Source of the DNA: Allopusillimonas sp008369125
GTDB taxonomy: Bacteria; Pseudomonadota; Gammaproteobacteria; Burkholderiales; Burkholderiaceae_B
Assembly (NCBI RefSeq): GCF_008369125.1
Contig: NZ_VOAY01000002.1
Coordinates: 372,001 to 436,000 of the forward strand
Length of the DNA stretch: 64,000 bases
Reading direction: 5' to 3'
The translations under genes were made by a program, and so were the position numbers. How positions within the stretch are numbered: position 1 is the first letter of the stretch; each line of letters opens with the position of its first letter. Shown piece after piece: positions 1 to 8,947 of the stretch. Under the pieces are notes generated by a model. The model had not been told where the DNA came from, searched no databases, and was given only the letters and a program-made list of their open reading frames with translations.

Positions 1-318
1 GCCACAGTGGCGCTGCAGCAAGCATCCGATTTGGTCCGCACTACCGACGGCCTGGTAAAAAACCAGGGAGCCGGCGCGCTTAGTAGTGCACAGCGAGCCA
101 TGGTCTCGCTGGAGAAAACCACCGCCAGCATTAATGAAATAGTGCGCAAAAATAAAAGTGCGATCAATGGTGGTATGCAAGGCTTAAGCGAGATTGGGCC
201 GGCGCTGCAAGAATTGCGTAATACGCTTGCCTCCATGCACACCATGATTCGCCGTTTGGAAGAAAACCCGGCAAATTATCTGTTGGGTCGCGAAAAAATC
301 CAGGAGTTTCGACCATGA
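1..318 (+). CDS. MCE/MlaD-family lipid transport protein, C-terminal part (5' end outside window)
   Basis: The frame is open from the first base, so only about the last 105 residues are present. They form a helical, Ser/Thr/Gln-rich tail ending in a 'NPANYLLGREKIQEF' segment, typical of the C-terminus of MCE (MlaD/PqiB-like) periplasmic subunits that shuttle lipids between the inner and outer membranes. The stop overlaps the next gene's start by four bases (ATGA). That gene encodes an ABC auxiliary lipoprotein, the usual last member of such operons. The MCE domain itself lies outside the window, so the call rests on the tail and the neighbour. Confidence 0.7.
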   Translation, partial: ATVALQQASDLVRTTDGLVKNQGAGALSSAQRAMVSLEKTTASINEIVRKNKSAINGGMQGLSEIGPALQELRNTLASMHTMIRRLEENPANYLLGREKIQEFRP

Positions 319-956
319 CTGTTGCTGCATCTTGCGCAAAAAAAATATGCCGCACTGGGCTTGTAATAACCGCGCTTACGTTATCGGCCTGTTCGATATT
401 GCCCAAGCAAGAAACGTTAATCGTGTACCAGCTTCCGGCTACACCTCTTGCCAGGCAAACAAGTGGCATGACACCCCGTGCTCCGTCCCGCTCATTGCGT
501 GTTGCCACGCCTTACAGCAGCCAGGTTATCGACAGCCAACGTGTATTGGTGGTGCCACAAGGAAGCCAGGTCAGCGCATACAGTGGCGTTCGCTGGAGCG
601 ACCCAGCGCCCATCCTGTTACGCAACCGGCTGGTTAGTGCGTTTCGTTCCGACGGCCGCCTGACCTCAGTCAGTATTGACAGCAGCGGCGCAAACGCCGA
701 CTTTGAACTTGGGGGCGACTTAGTTGAGTTTCAGGTGGTATACCAGGACGACGCTCCCATCGTGCATATCCACTATGACGCATCGCTGACGCGACCTGAT
801 GATAATCGCACTATCGCCACACGCCGATTTGAAGTGGCTGAGCCTGTTCAAGGCAAAGAAGCTCCAGAAGTGGTAGAGGCTTTTGGGCGCGCTTCCGACA
901 GACTGGCCGCTGAAATAGTCACGTGGACACTGCAATACGCAACACGTGTGAAGTGA
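315..956 (+). CDS. ABC-type transport auxiliary lipoprotein (PqiC/DUF330-like)
   Basis: A 213-residue outer-membrane lipoprotein candidate. The N-terminus has a basic stretch, a hydrophobic core and a lipobox ending LSAC near residue 26. The body resembles the PqiC/DUF330 fold, with 'IDSQRVLVV' followed by 'YSGVRWSDPAPILLRNRLVSAF'. In this family the lipoprotein partners MCE subunits in inter-membrane lipid transport. Its start overlaps the stop of the MCE-family gene by four bases, so the two are translationally coupled. It looks full length and intact. Confidence 0.8.
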   Translation: MTVAASCAKKICRTGLVITALTLSACSILPKQETLIVYQLPATPLARQTSGMTPRAPSRSLRVATPYSSQVIDSQRVLVVPQGSQVSAYSGVRWSDPAPILLRNRLVSAFRSDGRLTSVSIDSSGANADFELGGDLVEFQVVYQDDAPIVHIHYDASLTRPDDNRTIATRRFEVAEPVQGKEAPEVVEAFGRASDRLAAEIVTWTLQYATRVK

Positions 957-1058
957 ACTCGCTTCTTGTTTCTTGCACTGCCTATGTCGGCTGGATACAT
1001 CGCATCACAGACACTTCGGGCTAACTCGACTGCCCATGCATTTTCAAAGGAAAACCCC

Positions 1059-1907
1059 ATGACTATTACCGTTGCAATCACAGCACCCGGAAACATGGGG
1101 GCAGCGGTGGGTGCCCGTCTGGTTCAGCACGGTGCCAAGGTGCTCACGTCATTGCAAGGCCGCAGCGCAGCCAGTGCAATGCGCGCTGAAGCAGCAGGAA
1201 TGGTTGCTGTTGAAGACGAGAAACTAATGGAAGCGGACTTCCTGCTTTCCATCTTGCCGCCTAAAGACGCATTAACTATTGCCTTGCGCCTGGCACCGGC
1301 ATTGCGGGCCGCCTCTCGAAAGCCGATATATATCGATTGCAATGCGGTGTCACCCGACACGGTTACAGCCATTATGCAGGTCGTTCAAGATACAGGCACA
1401 TCTTTTCTGGACGGCAGTATTATCGGCCCGCCACCCAGGGGGGACGGCAACCACACCAAGTTCTACCTGTCAGGACCAATGGGGGATACCGCCCTCAAAC
1501 TGAAAAGCGTTGGCCTGAACGTGATACCGCTTGACGCCCCAGTCGGTGCAGCATCGGCTCTAAAAATGAGCTACGGTGGTATTACAAAAGGCCTTACCGC
1601 GTTAGGATCGGTGATGATTTTGGCGGCCGAACGTTACGGGGTAGGAGACGAACTAAACAGTGAACTAGCCGCCAGCCAGCCGCAGATGTTTGCCTGGTTC
1701 AAACGTGCAGTGCCCGACATGTTACCCAAGGCCTATCGCTGGGTTGCTGAAATGGATGAGATTTCTGCTTATTTGGAAGAACGCCCAGAGTCTGGCATTT
1801 ACATGAGTATTGCGCGGGTATACGAAGACTTTGCAGCAGATTGGGCTGAAGAGCGCAGCGATGCCGAGGTTCTCATGAAGGTGTTCGGTGGCCAGGGTAC
1901 CGCGTAG
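1059..1907 (+). CDS. NAD(P)-binding 6-phosphogluconate dehydrogenase-like protein with DUF1932 domain
   Basis: A 282-residue soluble protein. The N-terminal Rossmann segment begins at about residue 5 with 'ITAPGNMGAAVG', a GxxGxxG-type dinucleotide loop. The C-terminal helical half matches DUF1932, including 'GAASALKMSYGGITKGLTAL', whose Lys sits where beta-hydroxyacid dehydrogenases carry the catalytic lysine. An AAAGGA ribosome site precedes the chosen ATG; an upstream in-frame ATG at 966 would add a non-homologous leader. The natural substrate cannot be told from sequence. It stands alone downstream of the lipoprotein gene. Confidence 0.75.
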   Translation: MTITVAITAPGNMGAAVGARLVQHGAKVLTSLQGRSAASAMRAEAAGMVAVEDEKLMEADFLLSILPPKDALTIALRLAPALRAASRKPIYIDCNAVSPDTVTAIMQVVQDTGTSFLDGSIIGPPPRGDGNHTKFYLSGPMGDTALKLKSVGLNVIPLDAPVGAASALKMSYGGITKGLTALGSVMILAAERYGVGDELNSELAASQPQMFAWFKRAVPDMLPKAYRWVAEMDEISAYLEERPESGIYMSIARVYEDFAADWAEERSDAEVLMKVFGGQGTA

Positions 1908-2220
1908 AAATATCCACCGGGCACGGTCTACTTAGTGCAAGAACCGATCAAAGGTTATCGAAATGGCGTGGCTACCGAGTATGGGCCGGGAATGGGCTGG
2001 CCCTACCCCGGCTCACCCCACATCAGCACATACGGCGGCGTGCAGTGCTGGACATCTATTGCAATCAAAATAACCCACATCGCAACAGATTTGAAACACC
2101 CTCAGTGTTCAGATAGGAACTGAGCAGACCATCGGTAACAGTCAATACGCTAATGCCAGAGCAAAATCATTGACACGTTTTGGACTCCACCGATTGCGAA
2201 GCAACTACAGGGGTTTAATT
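1908..2220. other. Intergenic region, no gene seen
   Basis: About 310 bases with no convincing gene. A short frame at 1935-2123 has no ribosome site and low-complexity content. A GC-rich patch around 1983-2020 could fold, but it lacks the T-run of an intrinsic terminator. The promoter of the downstream RcnB-like gene must lie near the right-hand end. Confidence 0.5.
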
Positions 2221-2718
2221 ATGATCAGTAAAATTCTTAGCTCTGCCTTGGTGGCAGCATGCCTGGCAATGAGCGGTACGGCTTTCGCTGAGGGCCATCA
2301 TGATCACCAGAATAGTGAGCACAATTCGTCAGCCCGACAAGGCCCCCGAAATAACCAGCCAGGGCGCATGGTTCACCCTGGCCCATCTAACCGTGATCGC
2401 TACGCTCGCGGACATGAAAACCGTGCCTGGGCACACGATAACTACGCACGTGGGCACGACCACTATGAGCGCGGGCACGGCCACTATAGGCGCGGGCACG
2501 ACACCTACTACGGGCGCGGAGCAGGCCCGTATCACAATTATTACAGAGGCGGATGGGTTCCAGCCCAGTATCGCCAAAGACAATATATTGTTAACGATTG
2601 GCACCACTACCATCTGTATGCGCCACCTCGCGGCTATTACTGGGTACAGTCCGGCAGCGATTTTCTGCTTACAGCCATCGCCACAGGCTTGATTGCGCAA
2701 ATCATTCTTAGTAACTAA
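2221..2718 (+). CDS. RcnB-like periplasmic protein with His/Arg/Gly-rich repeats
   Basis: A 165-residue secreted protein with a signal peptide of about 20 residues ending in AFA. The centre (about residues 60-105) repeats ARGH/ERGH/RRGH-type units rich in His, Arg, Tyr and Gly. The C-terminus has the RcnB hallmark 'DWHHYHLYAPPRGYYWVQSGSDFLL', followed by a hydrophobic segment. RcnB of E. coli is a periplasmic protein affecting nickel/cobalt homeostasis, but most relatives are uncharacterised, so a metal role is inference from the family and the His content. The ATG chosen starts directly at the signal peptide. A strong terminator follows. Confidence 0.75.
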   Translation: MISKILSSALVAACLAMSGTAFAEGHHDHQNSEHNSSARQGPRNNQPGRMVHPGPSNRDRYARGHENRAWAHDNYARGHDHYERGHGHYRRGHDTYYGRGAGPYHNYYRGGWVPAQYRQRQYIVNDWHHYHLYAPPRGYYWVQSGSDFLLTAIATGLIAQIILSN

Positions 2719-2770
2719 CCGTTTTTTTGAGTTGGCTTTAGAAGGCTAAATAGTTAATTGGCAATGACTG

Positions 2771-2810
2771 AAGGCTTGGGCCCGGTAATTAACCGGGCTC
2801 AGGCTTTTTT
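2771..2810 (+). terminator. Rho-independent terminator of the RcnB-like gene
   Basis: A GC-rich hairpin with core GCCCGGT-AATT-AACCGGGC extends outward through AGGCTT/AGGCT and is followed by a run of six T residues. It lies about 50 bases after the stop of the RcnB-like gene and points in the same direction. Confidence 0.85.
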
Positions 2811-2933
2811 GGGCTTGCACTTTGGGCTTGCATTTTTGGATTACCGTGCGCGTAGCCACATTTGGGGAAACCGGGCTGTTGCACCCGGTTAGCGTTATTC
2901 AAGCCTTGACTTAAGCTACCCCTCCCACTTGAT

Positions 2934-4064
2934 TTAAGCTACCCCCGCGATCTGCTGACTGGGGTAGCCTTTGGTTGCATCACCGTAAGCCACCTGCACA
3001 GGTCGCAACGCAGGATAATCCACATAACCTGCCGCACCGCCCCCAAAAAATGTTGTGGGATCAGGTGTATTTAGCGGCAAGCCCTTCTGCAAGCGGTATA
3101 CGAAATCAGGGTTGGCCAGTGCCCAGCGCCCTACCGGCGCCATATCGGCAAGCCCCACTTCAATGTCTTTGGCGATCAGCTCTAGCGGCCGGTTGCCACG
3201 ATTGACCAGCAGCGCCGTAGGCCAGGCACGGCGGATGTCGCTCAACAACACATCGTTGCCGTTGTGCGCGATGTGCAAATACGCCAGATTCAAGCCCGCG
3301 AGCTGGGCCACCAGATAGCGATACTGATCATCGCTTTGATCCCCCTCGTTAATGCCAACAAGCTGCGAACCTGGGGACAGACGGATGCCTGTGCGATCCG
3401 CTCCAATCTCGTCGGCGACCGCCGCTGCAACTTCCAACGCAAAACGTGCGCGGTTTTCAATGCTGCCACCATAGGCGTCCGAACGGTGATTAGCATTGGG
3501 CGACAGAAACTGCTGGATCAGATAACCGTTGGCACCGTGTATTTCCACACCATCAGCGCCGGCTTCGATCGCTTTTCTGGCAGCCAGGCGGTGATAGTCA
3601 ATGGTGGCTGCTATCTCTTGGGTTGTTAGCGCGCGCGGCATGGGAATATCCATCATGCCTGCAGCGGTAAATATCTTTGCCTCCGGAAGAATGGCCGACG
3701 GGGCAACAGCTTGGCGCCCATGAGGCGTATTGCTTGGATGAGATACCCGCCCTACGTGCATCAGCTGAATGAACAGGTGCCCGCCATTGGCATGGGCGGC
3801 GTCAACCACTTGGCGCCAGCCCGCCACATGTGCGTCGGTGTATATGCCAGGGGTAGTGAGGTAACCCTGCCCATCGTCAGACGGCTGGGTTCCTTCTGTA
3901 ATCAGAAGCCCAAGGGACGCTCGCTGCCCGTAGTACTGGGCGGCCAATGTTCCCGGTGTGCCATCGGCATGCGCTCTGCTGCGTGTCATGGGTGACATCG
4001 CCAGACGATGAGCCAGTTTCAAGCGTCCAATGGTCACCGGACTCCATAAGGTATTGACGGTCAT
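2934..4064 (-). CDS. Old yellow enzyme family alkene reductase (NemA-like)
   Basis: A 376-residue FMN-dependent ene-reductase. It starts 'MTVNTLWSPVTIG', has the 'LAMSPMTRSRA' FMN-binding strand, and carries the catalytic set H176/N179 with proton donor Y181 in 'EIHGANGYLIQQF', followed by the family signature 'SDAYGGSIENR'. Members reduce activated C=C bonds of enals, maleimides and nitro compounds with NAD(P)H. The start is set by an AGGAG site just upstream; 34 further in-frame residues upstream do not belong to the family. A LysR gene is divergent 123 bases away and is its likely regulator. Confidence 0.93.
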   Translation of the reverse strand: MTVNTLWSPVTIGRLKLAHRLAMSPMTRSRAHADGTPGTLAAQYYGQRASLGLLITEGTQPSDDGQGYLTTPGIYTDAHVAGWRQVVDAAHANGGHLFIQLMHVGRVSHPSNTPHGRQAVAPSAILPEAKIFTAAGMMDIPMPRALTTQEIAATIDYHRLAARKAIEAGADGVEIHGANGYLIQQFLSPNANHRSDAYGGSIENRARFALEVAAAVADEIGADRTGIRLSPGSQLVGINEGDQSDDQYRYLVAQLAGLNLAYLHIAHNGNDVLLSDIRRAWPTALLVNRGNRPLELIAKDIEVGLADMAPVGRWALANPDFVYRLQKGLPLNTPDPTTFFGGGAAGYVDYPALRPVQVAYGDATKGYPSQQIAGVA

Positions 4065-4127
4065 AGTGATTCTCCTGAATAGCGTATGTTTGAAGTCGTG
4101 CAATGCACTTATCACCACAATATGCCG

Positions 4128-4156
4128 TTTCATATTCATTGTGAAGACACTATAAT
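4128..4156 (+). promoter_or_regulatory. Sigma70-type promoter of the LysR gene
   Basis: A perfect -10 element TATAAT at 4151-4156 is preceded at 17-base spacing by TTTCAT (4128-4133) as a -35. It sits in the 123-base gap between the divergent OYE and LysR genes and reads towards LysR. A LysR T-N11-A operator is expected here but not assigned. Confidence 0.5.
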
Positions 4157-4187
4157 TTGCACACACTGTCTTAAAATTGAAACACCC

Positions 4188-5084
4188 ATGGATCTCTCAT
4201 CGCTGACAGACTTCAATCTGGTTGCCATGCACGAAGGGTTTGGCAAGGCAAGCCGTATCAGTGGGCGATCCAAAGCCACCCTGTCAAGACGGGTAAGAGA
4301 TCTGGAACAAAGTCTGGGCGTACGCCTTATTGAGCGCGGGTCACATTCGCTGCGTCTTACCGAAGAAGGCCAAACCTTATATGAGCGCACACATGGGCTG
4401 TTAGGCGAAATTATCGAGGCTGGCGCCGACGTGGCAGCAGGTATCGCCGAGCCCCGCGGGCTACTGCGCGTAAATGCCCCCGTATTGTTCTCGCACGCCA
4501 TGTTTGGGCCAGTTGCGGTGGGGTTTATGCAGGCGTACCCCGAAGTGCGGCTCGAAGTTACCGCTGTCGACCGCAATGTTGATCTGATCGAAGATGGCTA
4601 CGATGTCGTCATCAGGGTAAACCCACGCCCTGATGCCACGCTGGTAGGCCGGTGTTTTGCACGCGATGAGATCGTACTGGTAGCACCCGCGTCGCTGGCA
4701 CGCCCCTCAAACAAGTCTACCGAGCCTGTAACCGTACCCGCCGTTGCACTGCTTCCTAACGGCGTCACTACAAGCCCATGGCACTTTCACGATGGCGAAA
4801 CTCTGCGCACCGTCATGCCTGACGTTCGTCTGGGCCTGTCTTCGCTGCTTATGGTCAGAGACGCGGTAATGGCCGGAGCAGGCGCAGCGCTGTTACCACG
4901 CTCGCTGCTAAAATCGTTAGGGCCAAACACTGGCCTGGCCGTATGGGGCACGGTGCCAGACCGACCCATAGAGCTGTGGGTATTGCATCATTCTCGCCGG
5001 CTTGCCAGCCCCAAGGTCGTCAGGTTTGTGGAGTACCTTTGTGATGCGTTTCCGACGAAGACGCTACAGGAAACCACAGGCTGA
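4188..5084 (+). CDS. LysR-family transcriptional regulator
   Basis: 298 residues with an N-terminal winged helix-turn-helix (about residues 5-62, including 'ASRISGRSKATLSRRVRDLEQSLGVRLIERG') and a periplasmic-binding-protein-like effector domain. It is divergent from the old yellow enzyme gene, the usual arrangement for a regulator and its target. The ATG at 4188 is chosen because the domain begins immediately ('MDLSSLTDFN'); upstream in-frame codons would place the promoter inside the gene. Its last 65 bases overlap the 3' end of the convergent histidine kinase gene. Confidence 0.9.
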   Translation: MDLSSLTDFNLVAMHEGFGKASRISGRSKATLSRRVRDLEQSLGVRLIERGSHSLRLTEEGQTLYERTHGLLGEIIEAGADVAAGIAEPRGLLRVNAPVLFSHAMFGPVAVGFMQAYPEVRLEVTAVDRNVDLIEDGYDVVIRVNPRPDATLVGRCFARDEIVLVAPASLARPSNKSTEPVTVPAVALLPNGVTTSPWHFHDGETLRTVMPDVRLGLSSLLMVRDAVMAGAGAALLPRSLLKSLGPNTGLAVWGTVPDRPIELWVLHHSRRLASPKVVRFVEYLCDAFPTKTLQETTG

Positions 5085-6459
5085 ACCGCACAAGGCCTTC
5101 ACTTGAGGCTGACGCTGTTGCGCTGCCACCGTGTATCGTCATAATGGCTTGGACCAACGCCAGCCCCAGCCCATTAGATTCGGTGTACTCGCTGCGCGAT
5201 TTGTCGCCACGATAAAAGCGGCTGAACATGCGGTTTAATTCTTCTTGTGGCAAAGGAGAGCCTGAATTTTCAACCCACACAGTCGATCCTTGATCATTGG
5301 CCTGGGCATATAGCCTTATGGTAGAACCTGAATTTCCATAACGAATAGCGTTGATAACCAGATTATTGACAGCCCTGCGCCACATCACAAGGTTGGCATG
5401 GCCTGTGCCACTCGCTATTACCTCGAAATTCATCTCGCGTTCTTGCGCCAAACCTTCAAAATAATCGGCGATTCTATGGAGTTCCTCCGAAAGCACCAGT
5501 GGAGCGCACTCAACAGCCGTGAAATCCTGATCAGTTCGGGAAAGAAATAGTATGTTCTCGACGATGTGCGCCAAACGCGTAAATTCTTCCAGGTTTGATT
5601 CCAGCAACTGCTCATATTCGTCGGGGGTTCGTGATTTGCCTAGCGCTACCTGAGTCTGACCCATTAATACATTGATCGGCGTTCGTATTTCATGCGAAAG
5701 ATCTGCCGAAAACTGCGACAAATGCTCATAGCCTGCCTGCAGACGATCCAGCATGGCGTTGAAAGCGAGAACAAGCCGGTGCAGTTCCGAAGGCGCATCG
5801 TCATCAGGCAAACGCGCAGATAGATTGGCTGGCGAGATCTCCGCAGCGCGATTGCTCATGATCGTTAAGGGTTCCAGACCTCGTCTGAGTAGTATGAAGC
5901 CCAACAGTGTGGTTAACAGAACAGCCAGCGCAATGGCTGCAATGACGCGCAGCCGATATGCGGCGAGCATCATCTCTTCCTGCACCATTACATAGGCGGC
6001 AGTAATCTCTACGGTGCCCCCACCCTGCCCAATCTCGGCAAGTGCCGATACCCAACGTACTCGGATACCGTCAGGTCGTTCGCCCGCATACAGCGCACTA
6101 TGGGTCAATGGTTTTTCGATCGGAACGGGTACCATCTTGGGCGGCTTCATCCCATCGGGGTTGACATTAATAAATGGGGGTTCGCCTGCTCGCCTGAAAA
6201 TACGCACATCCTGCTCATTGCCCAACATGCCTTCAAAAATAGCGGGCCTGGCCTCCATCTGTATGACGTTATACAAGTCATGCAGCAGATTACGAAAACG
6301 CTCGACCCGAGCAATAAGCGTGTAGTCTGCCCGCTCCTCCATTGCCTGTTTGGCCGACGAATATAAATACAAACCAAGCCCCGACACTACCAGGCATGAA
6401 ATGAGCGCGAACGACAGCGTCACGCGTACGGTGAGAGAACGTAGCGGCCTGTATTTCAA
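5020..6459 (-). CDS. Membrane sensor histidine kinase (heavy-metal/HprS-like)
   Basis: 479 residues: TM1 at about 13-33, a periplasmic sensor of about 130 residues, TM2 at about 170-190, a HAMP region, a HisKA site 'FSADLSHEIRTPINVLMG' and an ATPase domain with 'NNLVINAIRYG' and 'SNGLGLALVQAIM'. The Gly-rich G1 box is reduced. It overlaps the response regulator gene by four bases. Divergent msrPQ points to an HprS (YedV)-like oxidant sensor, although by sequence alone the family is usually called a heavy-metal sensor. The 3' end overlaps the convergent LysR gene by 65 bases. Confidence 0.9.
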   Translation of the reverse strand: MKYRPLRSLTVRVTLSFALISCLVVSGLGLYLYSSAKQAMEERADYTLIARVERFRNLLHDLYNVIQMEARPAIFEGMLGNEQDVRIFRRAGEPPFINVNPDGMKPPKMVPVPIEKPLTHSALYAGERPDGIRVRWVSALAEIGQGGGTVEITAAYVMVQEEMMLAAYRLRVIAAIALAVLLTTLLGFILLRRGLEPLTIMSNRAAEISPANLSARLPDDDAPSELHRLVLAFNAMLDRLQAGYEHLSQFSADLSHEIRTPINVLMGQTQVALGKSRTPDEYEQLLESNLEEFTRLAHIVENILFLSRTDQDFTAVECAPLVLSEELHRIADYFEGLAQEREMNFEVIASGTGHANLVMWRRAVNNLVINAIRYGNSGSTIRLYAQANDQGSTVWVENSGSPLPQEELNRMFSRFYRGDKSRSEYTESNGLGLALVQAIMTIHGGSATASASSEGLVRFSLWFPVASSSETHHKGTPQT

Positions 6460-7127
6460 GGCTGCTCCGTAAACATATAACCTATGCTGCGAACGGTATG
6501 AATCAGCTTTTTCTCGAAAGGTGCGTCGATCTTGGCGCGCAAGCGTTTAATGGCGACATCCACCACATTGGTATCACTATCGAAGTTCATATCCCATACT
6601 TGGGACGCGATCACCGCGCGCGACAGAGCCTCACCCTGCCTCTTTACCAACAGATGCAGAAGCATGAATTCTTTGTTGGTCAGAACAATATTGACGCCCT
6701 GACGCGTCACCTTACGACGCAAGGGATCAAGCTGAAGGTCTGCCAGCTGAAAGGTTTCTGACTCGCGCACCACACCGCGTCGCAGCAAGGTGCGCACACG
6801 CAGAAGCAATTCAGTAAATGAAAACGGTTTGACGAGATAATCATCGGCACCAAGCCGCAGACCTGTTATGCGATCATCAACGTGATCGCGCGCCGTTAGA
6901 AAGATTACCGGCACATCGCACTGTTGGCGCAGCTCGTTCATGACCTGCCAGCCGTCTTTGCCTGGCAGCATGACATCAAGAATTAAGAGATCGTAATCGT
7001 GCTCAAGCGCCATATATAAGCCATCGATGCCGTTGCGGGCTAGATCGACGGCATAGCCGGACTCGGACAGCCCCTTCTTGAGGTAGTCTCCGGTTTTTAC
7101 GTCGTCTTCAATGACGAGGATAGTCAC
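6456..7127 (-). CDS. OmpR/CusR-family response regulator (HprR-like)
   Basis: About 223 residues: a receiver domain with acidic pair 'EDD', phospho-acceptor Asp in 'LILDVMLPGKDGW', the Thr of 'FLTARD' and the Lys of 'LVKPF'. A winged-helix DNA-binding domain follows, ending 'LIHTVRSIGYMF'. A GTG start at 7127 gives the usual 'MTILVIEDD' beginning; a second GTG at 7154 would add nine residues. It is co-transcribed with the kinase and divergent from msrP, with a palindrome in the shared promoter region. In E. coli, HprR/HprS control msrPQ under hypochlorite or peroxide stress. The same role here is inferred from layout. Confidence 0.9.
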   Translation of the reverse strand: MTILVIEDDVKTGDYLKKGLSESGYAVDLARNGIDGLYMALEHDYDLLILDVMLPGKDGWQVMNELRQQCDVPVIFLTARDHVDDRITGLRLGADDYLVKPFSFTELLLRVRTLLRRGVVRESETFQLADLQLDPLRRKVTRQGVNIVLTNKEFMLLHLLVKRQGEALSRAVIASQVWDMNFDSDTNVVDVAIKRLRAKIDAPFEKKLIHTVRSIGYMFTEQP

Positions 7128-7181
7128 TATGGTTTCCAGGATGGTATTGAACACATCTTAGCAAGATGTCGCGCCTGATTC

Positions 7182-7197
7182 ATGACAAAACTGTCAT
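7182..7197. promoter_or_regulatory. Candidate response-regulator box between the two-component genes and msrP
   Basis: The palindrome ATGACAAAACTGTCAT lies in the divergent promoter region. A second, looser CCGTCATTAAACGGTCA element follows about 5 bases later. TGACA-N4-TGT dyads resemble sites of CusR/CopR/HprR-type regulators. Assignment is by position and similarity only. Confidence 0.5.
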
Positions 7198-7323
7198 CAA
7201 ACCGTCATTAAACGGTCAGCACCTTTTAGCTAATGTGGACTCCTGCGCAACGGTGATAGCAAGATGTTCTGGTGCTATTTGCCACTTTTTGCAAGCAATG
7301 CATCCCACACAGGAGTCCCGCAC

Positions 7324-8307
7324 ATGTCGCGAATAAAACAGCCTTACATCCCGCCTTCCGAGATCACCTCTGAGCACATCTGGCAATCACGGCGCACATG
7401 GTTAAAGAGAGCGGGCGCCGGCGCTATCGCGTTAGGAGCCACCGGCGTCTCGGGTAGCGCCATGCTGTTACATAGCAGCGCTGCACTAGGCGGCCAGGAG
7501 AAGGGCCGTTTATCTGGCACGCCCAATTCTGACTACTGGCTGGAGAACAAGCTTACGTCCGAGAAGGATGTCACTACATACAATAACTTTTACGAGTTCG
7601 GGACGGATAAATCCGCCCCTTCACAATACGCACAAAAACTGGAAACCCGGCCCTGGAAGATTGAGATTGAAGGAGAAGTTGAAAAGCCGAGCAGTTTTGA
7701 CATCGATGACTTGCTCAAGCTCGCGAGCATCGAAGAGCGCGTGTACCGATTGCGGTGTGTAGAAGCGTGGTCCATGGTTATTCCGTGGAGCGGCTATTCA
7801 CTGTCAACGCTACTAAGCCAGGTTCGACCTACCAGCAAGGCAAAGTACGTGCAGTTTGTTTCTGACGTGCAACCAGAAAACATGCCCGGGTTGCGCAGTC
7901 GGATCATCGACTGGCCGTATGTGGAAGCATTGCGTATTGACGAGGCAATGCACCCGCTGGTCATGCTTGTTTTTGGCGTCTATGGGAAACTGCTTCCCAA
8001 CCAGAATGGTGCCCCCATGCGCGTAGCCATTCCCTGGAAGTACGGCTTTAAGTCGGGCAAGTCTATCGTCAAGATCCGCTTGCTGGAAAAACTTCCCGAA
8101 ACCAGTTGGGTAAAGATAGCGCCCAGAGAGTACGGTTTCTATGCCAACGTCAACCCTTCAGTTCCCCATCCGCGCTGGAGTCAGGCCACCGAGCGGCGCA
8201 TCGGCGATGGCATTTTCTCGCCGCGCGTGGACACCCTTATGTTTAACGGATACGGCGAGCAAGTGGCTGATCTTTATTCTGGCATGGATTTAAAGAGGTA
8301 CTACTAG
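7324..8307 (+). CDS. msrP: Protein-methionine-sulfoxide reductase catalytic subunit MsrP (YedY)
   Basis: 327 residues. A twin-arginine-type leader ('SRRTWLKRAGAGAIALG', residues 22-38) sends the folded molybdoenzyme to the periplasm. The sulfite-oxidase-fold core carries the molybdopterin-ligating Cys145 in 'YRLRCVEAWSMVIPW'. MsrP repairs oxidised methionines of envelope proteins using electrons from MsrQ. An AGGAG site sets the ATG at 7324. It is followed after one base by msrQ and preceded by a divergent two-component system likely to induce it. Confidence 0.95.
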   Translation: MSRIKQPYIPPSEITSEHIWQSRRTWLKRAGAGAIALGATGVSGSAMLLHSSAALGGQEKGRLSGTPNSDYWLENKLTSEKDVTTYNNFYEFGTDKSAPSQYAQKLETRPWKIEIEGEVEKPSSFDIDDLLKLASIEERVYRLRCVEAWSMVIPWSGYSLSTLLSQVRPTSKAKYVQFVSDVQPENMPGLRSRIIDWPYVEALRIDEAMHPLVMLVFGVYGKLLPNQNGAPMRVAIPWKYGFKSGKSIVKIRLLEKLPETSWVKIAPREYGFYANVNPSVPHPRWSQATERRIGDGIFSPRVDTLMFNGYGEQVADLYSGMDLKRYY

Positions 8308-8308
8308 A

Positions 8309-8947
8309 ATGGCGTCATCAACGATGTTTGTGACTGGCCCGCGCAAATGGACCGCCAACGAGGTGGCACGCGTTAAGCCTCTGATTTTTTTGATCGCCCT
8401 TTATCCCTTGCTGAGCTGGATCTATCTGGGGCTGTCCGAGGGCCTGGGGGCCAACCCTCCCGAATTTCTGATTCGATCCTCGGGTATCTGGGCGTTGGTA
8501 GCGCTTGGGCTCACTCTCTGCATTACGCCTTTGCGTCGACTTATTGGCCAGCCTGTACTCGTACGTTTTCGTCGCATGCTTGGGCTATTTGCGTTTTTTT
8601 ATACATTTTTACATGTGCTTGGCTGGGCCTTCTGGGAACGTGGCGCATCGTTGGCGCTCATGTGGCAAGACGTGGTCGACCGCACGTTTATCACAATAGG
8701 CATGCTGGCCTTTGTGCCCATGGCTGCCTTGGCGCTAACGTCAACCCATGGCTGGATGAGGCGTTTAGGGAGTTCTTGGCAGACTTTACATCGCAGCGTC
8801 TATGCGATTGCTGCCCTGTCGATCTGGCACTTCTGGCTGGTTCGCTCAGGCAAGAATGATTTTCTTGAACCTTATGTGTATGGCGGTATTCTGGCATTTT
8901 TGTTACTGGCAAGATTAGGCCATTTTCTTCGCAACCGACGCCGATAG
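8309..8947 (+). CDS. msrQ: MsrQ haem-binding membrane subunit (YedZ)
   Basis: 212 residues with about six transmembrane helices and the ferric-reductase-like fold. Histidines on helices ('TFLHVLGWAFWE', 'LHRSVYAIAALSIWHFW') are the expected b-haem ligands. MsrQ takes electrons from the quinone pool or a flavoprotein to the periplasmic MsrP. It follows msrP with one base between them, forming the standard msrPQ operon. A loosely repeated segment of about 35 bases surrounds its stop codon. Confidence 0.93.
   Translation: MASSTMFVTGPRKWTANEVARVKPLIFLIALYPLLSWIYLGLSEGLGANPPEFLIRSSGIWALVALGLTLCITPLRRLIGQPVLVRFRRMLGLFAFFYTFLHVLGWAFWERGASLALMWQDVVDRTFITIGMLAFVPMAALALTSTHGWMRRLGSSWQTLHRSVYAIAALSIWHFWLVRSGKNDFLEPYVYGGILAFLLLARLGHFLRNRRR

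Noticed and set aside
4086..4187. N-terminal extension of the LysR protein with a CTHC motif
   Set aside because: A good -35/-10 pair lies inside this stretch and the LysR domain starts at ATG 4188, so it is untranslated leader; the Cys pattern is chance.
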